Shown here: positions 1 to 7,041 of the stretch, one piece after another
How the letters are laid out: each line of letters starts with the position of its first letter
Position numbering within the stretch: position 1 is the stretch's first letter
Assembly (NCBI GenBank): GCA_003149915.1
Contig: QAMK01000002.1
Span: 1 to 32,381, forward strand
DNA length: 32,381 nucleotides
From: Bacillota bacterium
GTDB lineage: Bacteria > Bacillota_I > Bacilli_A > RF39 > UBA660
Direction of reading: 5' to 3'
Notes under the pieces: model-generated
What the model was told of the DNA's origin: nothing
The model's input: the letters and a program-made list of their open reading frames with translations, nothing else
Databases searched by the model: none
Translations under genes and position numbers: made by a program

Positions 1-40
1 AGAACTGACTTGATAAATTTATACACGAAATAAAAAGTTC

Positions 41-865
41 TTAACTATGGCAACATCGATAATTAATCGGTGTTGTTTTTAGTTTATTTTTAATTTTTAT
101 GTTATTATTATAGTATACAAATTTGTTTAATACAATTTGTAGTTCATCAAGAGTCTTGGGATTGTCTTTCTTGATGAAATCTTTGAATTGGCCGTTGAGT
201 GTTTCTATCCAAGGATTATGAGTGCAAGTGTAAGGTGCGGACATACTTGGTATAAGATTCATTTCAGCGGTTTTTGTATTATATATTCCACTTTTATACA
301 TTCCTCCACGATCTGAATGTAATATGATATTATCTAATTTATAATCACTGTCATTTAATAAATTTAGATTGTATTCTATGAAATCATTATTTAGTGATTT
401 ACCAATACATGATACTAATATTTCAGTGCTATAAGCATCAATAAAGAATGATACATTTTGCTTTCCGTCTTTTTCCAATTTTACTTCTGTTGTATCAGTT
501 GATATTACTTTATAAATATCATTTATATCCATATTTTCTGCTATATTTTGATAAGTGTATTTCTTTTCATCCCCTTTCGTTGTAACCGTATATTTACCTT
601 TATTTTTATTTTTCTTTCTAGCCTCAGGTAATTTCATTATGCAACATTTAATTAAGAAAGCCATATAATATGAGATAATGATTCCTTCATGATATTCAAG
701 TTGTTCTTTTATTTGTCTATATCCTGCAGTTCCATTTGATAAATCATAATATTTTTGAATTAGCGGTTTTAATGCTTCATGATTTAATTCGTATCTATTT
801 TTTATATTTTTTCTTTTAAGCCATTTGTAATAAGTATCTCTGGATATTTCTAATTCTTCACACAT
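41..865 (-). CDS. IS3-family transposase OrfB (DDE integrase domain)
   Basis: The 274-residue frame is the catalytic part of the IS3 transposase, an RNase H-fold (rve-type) integrase that cuts and joins DNA at the element ends. The three acidic residues are visible in their usual settings: Asp in STDTTEV, Asp in LHSDRGG and Glu in NPWIETLNGQFK, with the conserved spacing between the last two. The N-terminal part (about residues 1-60) resembles the HTH_21 region preceding the catalytic domain. The annotated ATG has no ribosome binding site and lies in the -1 frame relative to orfA, so the protein is most likely made as an OrfAB fusion. No truncation is apparent; the stop lies 3 nt from the left inverted repeat. 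Confidence 0.88.
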   Translation of the reverse strand: MCEELEISRDTYYKWLKRKNIKNRYELNHEALKPLIQKYYDLSNGTAGYRQIKEQLEYHEGIIISYYMAFLIKCCIMKLPEARKKNKNKGKYTVTTKGDEKKYTYQNIAENMDINDIYKVISTDTTEVKLEKDGKQNVSFFIDAYSTEILVSCIGKSLNNDFIEYNLNLLNDSDYKLDNIILHSDRGGMYKSGIYNTKTAEMNLIPSMSAPYTCTHNPWIETLNGQFKDFIKKDNPKTLDELQIVLNKFVYYNNNIKIKNKLKTTPINYRCCHS

Positions 866-870
866 TATAT

Positions 871-1197
871 TTATTGGGTATTGTTTCTTGAATTTTTCGA
901 TGAATTGGAATTTGTATGTATTTCTTTTTCCAGGAAGGCATTGAATTTTTTTAGTATTTCATATCTAACATTGTCTTCCGTTATTTCTATTTTTTTCAAT
1001 CCTTTTTTCTTTTTAAAACAATTTTCTTCGCCTTCCTGAATATACTCTCTAATCCATCTATTAAGTGTACCTGTACTTTTCTTTTTACCTAATATAGTTC
1101 TTTCAACTTCCATTTGAGATTTCTTATCAATCAAAACCATTTTTACAGCTTTAATTTTTTCTTCTCGAGTAAAATTTCTATATTCTCTTGTTATCAT
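871..1197 (-). CDS. IS3-family transposase OrfA (helix-turn-helix protein)
   Basis: This 108-residue protein is the DNA-binding first frame of an IS3 element. The N-terminal half (about residues 8-55, from FTREEKIKAVKMVL through LNRWIREY) has the helix-turn-helix pattern of OrfA proteins that recognise the element ends. A strong ribosome binding site (AAGGAGG) precedes the ATG. Near the 3' end a run of seven A (complement of 946-952) sits so that a -1 slip after the two lysines enters the orfB frame with no stop between them. The full transposase OrfAB is therefore expected from a fusion across 41-1197, while unshifted translation ends at 871. The tail after the slippery site is probably non-functional. 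Confidence 0.85.
   Translation of the reverse strand: MITREYRNFTREEKIKAVKMVLIDKKSQMEVERTILGKKKSTGTLNRWIREYIQEGEENCFKKKKGLKKIEITEDNVRYEILKKFNAFLEKEIHTNSNSSKNSRNNTQ
946..952 (-). promoter_or_regulatory. Programmed -1 frameshift site (A7) of the IS3 element
   Basis: On the transcribed strand the sequence reads CTA AAA AAA TTC in the orfA frame. A slip of one base back gives CTA AAA AAA ATT CAA and joins orfB without a stop. Heptamers of the A-AAA-AAA type are the known -1 slippage sites in the IS150 branch of IS3 elements. The frames fit exactly: orfA codons begin at positions divisible by 3, and orfB codons one base further. Confidence 0.75.
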
Positions 1198-1229
1198 TGA
1201 ATCCTCCTTATTTAAATTTTATCATACAA

Positions 1230-1266
1230 AAAATCTACACACTTTTTATTTTGTGTAGATTTTTTT
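1230..1266 (-). terminator. Hairpin with T-tracts on both strands, at the right IS end
   Basis: The arms AAATCTACACA and TGTGTAGATTT are perfect complements around an 11-nt loop and are followed by T-runs on either strand. On the minus strand the hairpin would terminate the slipin transcript before it enters the IS. The right inverted repeat of the IS lies within this structure. Confidence 0.6.
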
Positions 1267-1299
1267 CAAATCACTTCTTCAGTGACTTTTTTCTTTGTC

Positions 1300-2079
1300 T
1301 TAATTTTTCTTATCTGTAATTTTTTGAACGACATCTTTGACATTGGTTCCCTCAAAAGCACGTAATACTTCGATTGGAATCGCAAAAATAATCGTATTAG
1401 ATTGATCACTAGATAAATCATTTAACGTAGAAAGCGTTCTCAAATGAAGCGCTCCCGGTGTGCTAGACATGATTTCAGCAGCATGAGCTAAATTATTAGC
1501 TGCATCTACTTCACCTTGCGCTTTCGTAATGACAGCTGCTTTCTCACGTTCTGCTTCAGCAACTTTTGCAATGACACGTTTCATTTCTTCTGGTAAAGCA
1601 ATATCTTTTAATTCGACATTTTCCACTTGGATGCCCCAAGGATCCGTTGCTTCATCGATGATAGAACAAATCTGTTGTGAAATTTTTTCCCGTTCACCTA
1701 AAAGTTCATCTAGCGTAACGGCACCGACGGCATTTCGCATCGTAGTCTGTGCTAGTTGACTCACTGCATACCAAGAATCTTTTACTGCTAAGACACTCTT
1801 AGAAGCATCAAATATCCTGTAATATAATACCGCATTGATACGAATGGAAACGTTATCTTTCGTAATCGCTTCTTGCTCTGGTACATCTACAGCACGAGTT
1901 CTAACGTCTACCTTTTGAAAAGATTGAAAAATTGGTAAAACGACATGCCATCCAGCATCTAAAATTCGTGTAAATTTACCAAAAGAGAACAAGACTCCCT
2001 TTTCGTATTCATTGACCTGTTTAATAGATGCCAATAAAATGATAATGATTAAAATAATGATAACAAACATAAACTCCAT
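1300..2079 (-). CDS. Slipin / stomatin-like SPFH (band 7) membrane protein
   Basis: The 259-residue product is a prokaryotic stomatin homologue. It has an N-terminal hydrophobic anchor (about residues 2-18, rich in Ile/Leu), then an SPFH domain with the family signatures NEYEKGVLFSFGKF, DAGWHVVLPIFQ and DVRTRAVDVPEQEAITKDNV. A charged helical stretch follows (about 165-195, MKRVIAKVAEAEREKAAVIT) that drives oligomerisation. Such proteins scaffold membrane microdomains and often pair with an NfeD-type protein, but none is present next door. I chose the ATG at 2079 because GGAGGGAG lies just before it; the frame can be extended six codons to a GTG. A -10 box (TATAAT, 2099-2104) precedes the start, so the gene is probably transcribed on its own. 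Confidence 0.88.
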   Translation of the reverse strand: MEFMFVIIILIIIILLASIKQVNEYEKGVLFSFGKFTRILDAGWHVVLPIFQSFQKVDVRTRAVDVPEQEAITKDNVSIRINAVLYYRIFDASKSVLAVKDSWYAVSQLAQTTMRNAVGAVTLDELLGEREKISQQICSIIDEATDPWGIQVENVELKDIALPEEMKRVIAKVAEAEREKAAVITKAQGEVDAANNLAHAAEIMSSTPGALHLRTLSTLNDLSSDQSNTIIFAIPIEVLRAFEGTNVKDVVQKITDKKN

Positions 2080-2098
2080 ACTTCTCCCTCCTAGCACT

Positions 2099-2104
2099 AT
2101 TATA
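2099..2104 (-). promoter_or_regulatory. Putative -10 box for the slipin gene
   Basis: TATAAT on the minus strand lies about 20 nt before the chosen start codon. The matching -35 region is weak (ATTGTT-like). Confidence 0.45.
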
Positions 2105-2127
2105 TCAAAATAGTAGAAAAAACAATA

Positions 2128-2802
2128 CTAATTTGAAAGAAAATATCGCACAATATAACTGCCAATCAAAAGACCTGCACTAGCGGGCACAAAAATCAAG
2201 GATCCCGGTTGTCTAGTTCCCGTTTTAATTGGTAACTCAGAAGAATATAAGACAGGAATGGGAGTACGAATTCCCCGATCTTTCGCCCATTTTCGCATAA
2301 TCCGAGCAAGTGGGTCCCCTTCTGTTTTCGCTAAATCCGTAACAGTCAACTTAGAAGGATCCAAACGATTTCCTGTTCCCATCGAGCTTATAAAGGGGAT
2401 CCCTCGATTCAAGCACTCTGTAATTAAAATCTGTTTACTCCGTACGATATCACATGCATCGACTAAGAAGTCAATTTTTTCGCTAAAAATATCGTAGCGA
2501 TTCTCTTCTCCGTACATGATACGATAAGATACAACTTGGGTATCTTCACAAATATCGTGAATCCTCTCTTCCATCAAAGAAACTTTCTCTTTTCCAATCG
2601 TACTGTGAAGAGCAATAATCTGCCGGTTAATGTTCGTCTCATCGACGACATCATAATCGACTAAAATCAATTTGCCGACACCACTTCTAGCTAAACTTTC
2701 AGCCACATAGCCCCCGACACCACCAATTCCAACAATAGCAACCGTTTTATTTTTTAACTGATTGATATCGATTAACATACTAACACGACTAAATTCACTC
2801 AT
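2128..2802 (-). CDS. tcdA: tRNA threonylcarbamoyladenosine dehydratase (ThiF/E1-like)
   Basis: TcdA uses ATP to cyclise t6A37 in ANN-decoding tRNAs to ct6A. The 224-residue protein opens with a FSR-type N-terminus and a Rossmann nucleotide-binding loop (VAIVGIGGVGGYVAESLARSG, about residues 22-42). It then shows LVDYDVVDETNINRQ and the DACDIVRSK segment typical of the family, where a conserved Asp and Lys bind the nucleotide. The RKWAKDRGIRTPIPVLYS region corresponds to the TcdA-specific C-terminal part. It is somewhat shorter than the E. coli protein (about 270). It starts 3 nt after the preceding unknown gene, so the two are probably co-transcribed. Location next to a 6S RNA gene is also known in Bacillus. 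Confidence 0.9.
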   Translation of the reverse strand: MSEFSRVSMLIDINQLKNKTVAIVGIGGVGGYVAESLARSGVGKLILVDYDVVDETNINRQIIALHSTIGKEKVSLMEERIHDICEDTQVVSYRIMYGEENRYDIFSEKIDFLVDACDIVRSKQILITECLNRGIPFISSMGTGNRLDPSKLTVTDLAKTEGDPLARIMRKWAKDRGIRTPIPVLYSSELPIKTGTRQPGSLIFVPASAGLLIGSYIVRYFLSN

Positions 2803-2805
2803 ACT

Positions 2806-3279
2806 TTAATCCTTTCTATAAACCTTAGCAGGCTCTACTTCTAATAACGGATGACCAAGTTGCTCATTGAAATACTGATTCCAAAGTGTTAATGCCTGAT
2901 CTTCCTCTCTTGCTCGTTTGAGATATGCAGCAAGTTCTCTAGAAATCTTTAACTGTGTCACAGATAGCTCCTGATTTGCAGAATCCAAAATAGAAACTGG
3001 ACAAGTACGTAACAATTCAAAATCAAATTGAGATAAGAAAAGAACAAAATCAGAAACAATGTCTTTCTTCTTACGATTCGTTTTAAATTCAATGTCGTCT
3101 ACTTGCCTAAGCAATGCACTAAGTTGCATGGCATCCGTCCGCTTACCAGTCCGGCGCGATGCTTGAAACATAATATTGGCAACTCCACCCTCTTTATTAT
3201 AAGGAGAATGATAATCTTCTCGTAACGTCACACCATAACAATAAAAGGTGTCATCTTTAATAAAAGATAATACTAACAT
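2806..3279 (-). CDS. Protein of unknown function upstream of tcdA
   Basis: This 157-residue soluble, mixed-charge protein is not one I recognise. It has no signal peptide or membrane segment. Visible features are a basic patch in the middle (ASRRTGKRTDAM and FKTNRKKKD, about residues 40-75) followed by an alpha-helical C-terminal half rich in Leu and Glu. I took the ATG at 3279 because GGGAAG lies 8 nt before it; the frame extends three codons further to a GTG. The 3-nt gap to tcdA suggests one transcript. The basic patch could bind nucleic acid, but this is only a suggestion. Confidence 0.65.
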   Translation of the reverse strand: MLVLSFIKDDTFYCYGVTLREDYHSPYNKEGGVANIMFQASRRTGKRTDAMQLSALLRQVDDIEFKTNRKKKDIVSDFVLFLSQFDFELLRTCPVSILDSANQELSVTQLKISRELAAYLKRAREEDQALTLWNQYFNEQLGHPLLEVEPAKVYRKD

Positions 3280-3352
3280 ATGTAACACTTCCCATCAAAA
3301 TTAAGTAACTTCAATATATAATGAGGGAAATAGAATGTCAAGAAAATCCAAG

Positions 3353-3564
3353 AAAAAAACACCGAAATTGGTGTTTTAAAGCAAACTCAGTCAGAAGAGA
3401 GAGACCCTACCAACGATAAAACCTGCTCCACACAGGTGGGTGTCCATACGCAAGCCTTAGGATCCCTAAACACGTAGTAAAGGTCTTCAACACAGCTTGC
3501 TGATCCGAACTCCCGTATCGTCATTATTAGTCGGTTTTATAAATAGGTAGAGAACTACATCCCC
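3353..3564 (-). ncRNA. ssrS: Probable 6S RNA (ssrS), independent transcription unit
   Basis: The 340-nt gap between genes holds a promoter, a structured region and a terminator. On the minus strand the 5' part (CTCTACC and ATAAAACC) pairs with the 3' part (GGTTTTAT and GGTAGGG), closing a long rod of about 170-190 nt. GCAAGC and GCTTGC pair further in. A single long hairpin with a large internal bulge is the 6S RNA design, which mimics an open promoter and sequesters sigma-A RNA polymerase. In Bacillus subtilis a 6S gene lies beside tcdA (yrvM) and aspS, and tcdA is the second gene downstream here. I did not run a covariance search, so the identity rests on structure and neighbourhood. Confidence 0.6.
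3355..3378 (-). terminator. Intrinsic terminator after the 6S-like RNA
   Basis: On the minus strand AAAACACC and GGTGTTTT form a stem around AATTTC and run into seven T. It ends the RNA before the downstream unknown gene. Confidence 0.75.
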
Positions 3565-3570
3565 TCGACA

Positions 3571-3576
3571 ATTATA
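3571..3576 (-). promoter_or_regulatory. -10 box of the putative 6S RNA gene
   Basis: TATAAT on the minus strand, with transcription expected to begin near 3564 at the G-rich GAGGGG segment. I see no good -35 hexamer 17 nt upstream. Confidence 0.5.
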
Positions 3577-3619
3577 GTATATCATAGATTCCTAAAAAAG
3601 ATACTGTTTTTACATAACT

Positions 3620-4351
3620 TTACATAATTTCTAATTCGTAGTCATCATCCGGTACGATAACATTGTCGTGATAAAACTGTGTTTCTGCAATTTTCTTCTT
3701 CATTTTGTTGCTCATTCCAGTTGTTAAAATCGTAAGTTTCGGATACTTAATCGCAAAATCTTTTAACGTATCTAAATCCATGTGAAAAGCATTCTCGTGC
3801 TCTTTCCCACATTCGCAAATAAAGTAAGTAGATTTTCTGGCCCATTCTTCTAAATTTGGACACATTCTGCTTTCTCCTGTCACAACCAAAGTAGCAACGT
3901 GACGGAATGCATAACCATAACACTCTGGAACATTGCCATGATCCACTTCAAATGCCGTAATCGAAAGGTTCCCTATCATAAAAGATGGAGATTCTGAAAC
4001 ATCGATGTAACGAATTCGCAAACCTTGTAAAATATCTGCTCCTGTATCTTTACCGAATGCCAAACGCATGAGTTCTGCAACGTATTCTTCCAAAAAAGAG
4101 GGTCCAACGAGAGTGATGCCTGTTCGCTTTCGCTTGTATAAATCCAAAAACAAAAATGGAAGATCAAAAACACGGTCCCCATGTAGATGGGTAATCAAAA
4201 TAAAATCCAAGTTGGCAAACGGAAAATCCTCTTGTAACAACTTCTTATACTGTCCATTTGGACAATCGATTAAAATGTGCTGGTCAATCAAAACGCAAGA
4301 GTTTGCCCGTTTTGATGTAATGTTACCAGTCCCTAACAATTTCACGTTCAT
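3620..4351 (-). CDS. Metallo-beta-lactamase-fold protein related to ribonuclease Z, metal site degenerate
   Basis: The 243-residue protein has the length and layout of the RNase Z/ElaC branch: an N-terminal LLGTGN strand, the metal motif at residues 55-60, a central His (H138 in FEVDHGN) and a C-terminal LTILTTGMS strand. The metal ligands are partly lost. The motif reads HLHGDR instead of HxHxDH, the usual SGDT position reads TGES (158-161), and the usual THxS reads TTGMS. It may bind one metal, have changed substrate, or be structural. It is probably not the cell's working tRNA 3'-end processing enzyme. It is divergent from the neighbouring hydrolase gene with about 50 nt between starts. 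Exact function is unknown. Confidence 0.75.
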   Translation of the reverse strand: MNVKLLGTGNITSKRANSCVLIDQHILIDCPNGQYKKLLQEDFPFANLDFILITHLHGDRVFDLPFLFLDLYKRKRTGITLVGPSFLEEYVAELMRLAFGKDTGADILQGLRIRYIDVSESPSFMIGNLSITAFEVDHGNVPECYGYAFRHVATLVVTGESRMCPNLEEWARKSTYFICECGKEHENAFHMDLDTLKDFAIKYPKLTILTTGMSNKMKKKIAETQFYHDNVIVPDDDYELEIM

Positions 4352-4400
4352 ATTATCACCTTACCTAAATTATAACATAACTTATAATAGGAAGTGAAAT

Positions 4401-5165
4401 ATGTATTTCAAATATCAAGATATCAAATTGTACTATGAAAAATATGGAACGGAACCAGAGTCACTCATCATCCTACCCGGTTGGGGCAACACTAGAAAAA
4501 CGTGGAATCATATTATCAGTCAATTAGAACCGTACTTTACAATTTATATTTTAGACTATCCCGGATTTGGAAATACAGAATTTCCAAACCGTGATTTAAC
4601 ACTATACGACTATACGAACATGGTGCGGACTTGGATTACATCTCTTCATTTAGAACACCCTATCCTCTTAGGCCACTCAATGGGTGGCAGAATCATCATT
4701 CAAATTCTAGGGTACTACAAAGATTACTATAAAAAAGCAATTCTTCTAGATAGTGCCGGCATCAAACCAAAACCGCAAAAATGGAAATCATGCCGGTATC
4801 AATTTCAAAAAAAACTTACCAAACTATTACCCAAATCGAAGCGAGCAATCTATCTAGAATCACTCGTTCAAAAATACGGTTCCGATGATTATAAGGCACT
4901 CCCTAAATACATGCGTAAGACATTTTCTAACATTGTCGGATTAGATTTACAATATTACCTAAATAAGATTAATACCAATGTCATGATTGTACATGGTGAA
5001 AACGATCTCGTAACACCAATCGAAGATGCCTATAAAATGCACCAATTAATTGCCAACTCACAACTGAAAATCATTGCCCAAGCAGGACACTTTCCATATT
5101 TAGACCAAGCCGATACATTCATTCAAATTATCTACGATATGACCAAAGAAAAACCACCTTCATAG
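4401..5165 (+). CDS. Alpha/beta-fold hydrolase
   Basis: The 254-residue cytoplasmic protein has a complete alpha/beta hydrolase triad. The nucleophile Ser is in the elbow GHSMGG (about residues 91-96), the acid is probably Asp in VHGENDLVTP, and the His is in AQAGHFPYLD near the C-terminus. The oxyanion-hole region is LPGWGNTRKTW near residues 25-35. A cap insertion (about 120-190) is basic and aromatic. The family includes esterases, lipases and C-C bond hydrolases, and the substrate cannot be read from sequence. This is one of only two plus-strand protein genes here. A -10-like TATAAT (4383-4388) and the site AGGAAG come directly before the ATG, so its leader is very short. Its last codons overlap the terminator of the convergent gene. 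Confidence 0.85.
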   Translation: MYFKYQDIKLYYEKYGTEPESLIILPGWGNTRKTWNHIISQLEPYFTIYILDYPGFGNTEFPNRDLTLYDYTNMVRTWITSLHLEHPILLGHSMGGRIIIQILGYYKDYYKKAILLDSAGIKPKPQKWKSCRYQFQKKLTKLLPKSKRAIYLESLVQKYGSDDYKALPKYMRKTFSNIVGLDLQYYLNKINTNVMIVHGENDLVTPIEDAYKMHQLIANSQLKIIAQAGHFPYLDQADTFIQIIYDMTKEKPPS

Positions 5166-5172
5166 GTGGTTT
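5151..5172 (-). terminator. Terminator hairpin overlapping two convergent stop codons
   Basis: AAACCACCT and AGGTGGTTT form a 9-bp stem with loop TCAT. The minus-strand T-run is good, the plus-strand one weak. The stop codon of the plus-strand hydrolase (5163-5165) lies in the loop and 3' arm, and that of the minus-strand gene (5171-5173) at the edge. Confidence 0.75.
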
Positions 5173-5596
5173 AATCATCGTACGTTGTATCTACATAGAC
5201 CAGTTTTTGATGACACTTCGGACATTTTCCTTTTAATGCTGTCGTATAACTGATTTTGTTTAGTTTATGTTTACAAGTCTTACAATAATATGTCGGAGAA
5301 AACGTCTCCTCTTTCGTCTGCAACGTAAAAACAAAATGACTTGTTAACTCGCCACACTCTGGACATCGCATAATTTGATACCCATAAGTATCCGCTAACG
5401 TTGCCCCATCGTGAATCATATGGACAACCTTTGTTTTCAAAGCTTTCGTCTTAATTTTAGACAAAAGATTGTAAGCATTAGCAAGTTCATTATCGACGTT
5501 TAAAAGCATATCCTTTGTATCTAACGAGGTAATCCCCTCTTTTAAACTAACTTTGTATTTACAACTATTACATTTAATTTTAATTGTCTTACTCAT
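5171..5596 (-). CDS. Zinc-ribbon protein of unknown function
   Basis: The 141-residue protein carries four CxxC knuckles: CNSC near the N-terminus, CPEC in the middle (CPECGELTSHF), then CKTC and CPKC in the last third. They could form two zinc ribbons. The N-terminal half between the first two knuckles is helical and hydrophilic. No enzyme motif or membrane segment is visible. Small multi-ribbon proteins of this kind often bind nucleic acid or act as assembly factors, but I do not recognise a named family. It stands alone between a terminator and the unrelated 423-aa gene. Confidence 0.7.
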   Translation of the reverse strand: MSKTIKIKCNSCKYKVSLKEGITSLDTKDMLLNVDNELANAYNLLSKIKTKALKTKVVHMIHDGATLADTYGYQIMRCPECGELTSHFVFTLQTKEETFSPTYYCKTCKHKLNKISYTTALKGKCPKCHQKLVYVDTTYDD

Positions 5597-5662
5597 ACTA
5601 CTACCCTCGGTAATAGTATTATAACATCAATTTTCTATTTTTCCAAAAAACTTCTTTAAATT

Positions 5663-6934
5663 TTATGCATCTTCTAAAAAATCAGATGCATTTGGTAAAA
5701 GTGGTTCCCGATAAGCGACCCGAGAAACTGGTGGAATTCTAAGTTCTAGAGATGGTTCCACTTTTCTTCCGTCCGTGAATTCCGTAATTCCTTCCAATTG
5801 AGCATTATTAAAACTATGATTAAGGGAGTGGATAACATCGTCAATTGCAGCATCTTGTTTATAAGAAGAAACCGAATATTTTCCATCCTCATAAGAAACA
5901 TTAATCGTTACCATCGTATATTGATGATTTGGATTTTTGACAATTGCTAAACCATTTGCCTCAAAAGGCGTTGCATCTACCACACCAAAGTGAGTACTAA
6001 TTGGTTCTACCAAAGCTTCACTTAACAACACATCTCCATCCGAGCCAAGTTGATCTTCTATTTTATGAGACAAATTAATAAAACGAGCCATATTATCAAC
6101 CAAACGAGAATCTGGCTTTGAAAAATCCAAATAGTTTCCAGCTGGTAAAATCAAATCTTTAAATTTTTCATAAAAATGTTCTAAAGAAATGGGATTCACA
6201 AAAGAATAACGATCATTCAAATTATGTTCCGGATCAATCATTTCATAAGAATCTAAAGTTTCTTGTGGATTTTGTTCCCACTCTGCTGCAATTAAAGAAT
6301 AACGAATTTCATCAAACCGATTTGAAACAGGCAACTGATGACCATCATGGTCGTAACGATTGACGTCACAAGCGCGTGAAACAACTTCACCCTTATCATT
6401 CAATTTTTCATCAATCATTGTGATATAGGAATCATCTTTACCCACAACAGCACGAATAGAAGTCCGCTTGGTTGCTTTCGCAATGACAATTTGAAGTTCT
6501 GAATCAAACTTTTCGACGTGATACTTCGTTCCTTTTGCAGTTTCAAAAGAAATTTTCCAGTTCGCTGCATCATTATCAAAATTCAAATTGACAATATCCA
6601 TTAAAGAATATGGTCTATTAGCTTGCAATAACTCCATATAAGTATTCTGATCGACAATTGGCAATTGACTCGTATGTCCATCATCGTGGTTCAAAGCTTT
6701 TAAAAGGGTACTCTCAGTCAATTTTTGAATCGTCGAATCCCCATCGAATTTTTCTGGTAACTGCATAATCAAATAACGAACGACATCGAATTTAGAAACC
6801 ATCGGTCCATACACCGAAACAGATTCGTTCTGCTTAGGTACTAATTCCATTGTAGCAACTGAATCAGCTGAAGTATAATTGGTATCGATTATAGAATTTC
6901 TATCTGATGCGACAGGCATCCCTCTATTTTCCAT
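5663..6934 (-). CDS. 423-aa acidic protein of unknown function
   Basis: I do not recognise this protein. It is acidic and soluble, with no signal peptide, membrane segment or enzyme signature. Two regions look like alpha+beta folds, about residues 120-190 (with WKISFETAKGTKYHVEKF) and 320-385 (with TMVTINVSYEDGKYSVSSYK). The first 45 residues and last 30 look disordered. GAGGGG precedes the ATG by about ten bases. It is a single-gene unit preceded by a perfect consensus sigma-A promoter (6967-6995), so it is probably highly expressed. A structural or abundant cytoplasmic role is possible, but nothing in the sequence specifies it. Confidence 0.7.
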   Translation of the reverse strand: MENRGMPVASDRNSIIDTNYTSADSVATMELVPKQNESVSVYGPMVSKFDVVRYLIMQLPEKFDGDSTIQKLTESTLLKALNHDDGHTSQLPIVDQNTYMELLQANRPYSLMDIVNLNFDNDAANWKISFETAKGTKYHVEKFDSELQIVIAKATKRTSIRAVVGKDDSYITMIDEKLNDKGEVVSRACDVNRYDHDGHQLPVSNRFDEIRYSLIAAEWEQNPQETLDSYEMIDPEHNLNDRYSFVNPISLEHFYEKFKDLILPAGNYLDFSKPDSRLVDNMARFINLSHKIEDQLGSDGDVLLSEALVEPISTHFGVVDATPFEANGLAIVKNPNHQYTMVTINVSYEDGKYSVSSYKQDAAIDDVIHSLNHSFNNAQLEGITEFTDGRKVEPSLELRIPPVSRVAYREPLLPNASDFLEDA

Positions 6935-6966
6935 ATCATATCATCCCCTCTTTTTAACGTTACTAG

Positions 6967-6995
6967 ATTATATCACAAACTTAACATTTTGTCAA
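6967..6995 (-). promoter_or_regulatory. Perfect consensus sigma-A promoter for the 423-aa gene
   Basis: On the minus strand TTGACA (6995-6990) and TATAAT (6972-6967) are separated by exactly 17 nt. Both hexamers match the consensus fully. Confidence 0.85.
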
Positions 6996-7012
6996 TTATA
7001 GAAAAAGAAGTC

Positions 7013-7041
7013 AAAAAAAAGAATCCTTAAAATTGGATTCT
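7013..7041 (-). terminator. Terminator of the glyS unit, embedded in its 3' end
   Basis: AGAATCC and GGATTCT form the stem and a run of T follows on the minus strand. The glyS stop codon TAA lies in the loop, so the last glyS codons build the 5' arm. Confidence 0.8.

Larger units (their letters stand above)
22..1257 (-). mobile_element. IS3-family (IS150-like) insertion sequence, apparently intact
   Basis: The element carries orfA and orfB in the usual overlapping arrangement and is bounded by imperfect inverted repeats. The left repeat (22-38, TACACGAAATAAAAAGT) matches the complement of the right repeat (1241-1257, TACACAAAATAAAAAGT) at 16 of 17 positions. The ends were inferred from this match only. 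I see no clear 3-4 bp target duplication in the flanks, so the exact termini may be off by one or two bases. Both reading frames, the frameshift signal and the DDE residues are present, so the element may still be active. It lies just downstream of the slipin gene and touches that gene's putative terminator hairpin. Confidence 0.8.

Noticed and set aside
1268..1294. Hairpin AGTCACT/AGTGATT as the slipin terminator
   Set aside because: On the minus strand it is followed by TGAAAAAA and not by T, so it would terminate only plus-strand transcripts. The hairpin at 1230-1266 is the better minus-strand terminator.
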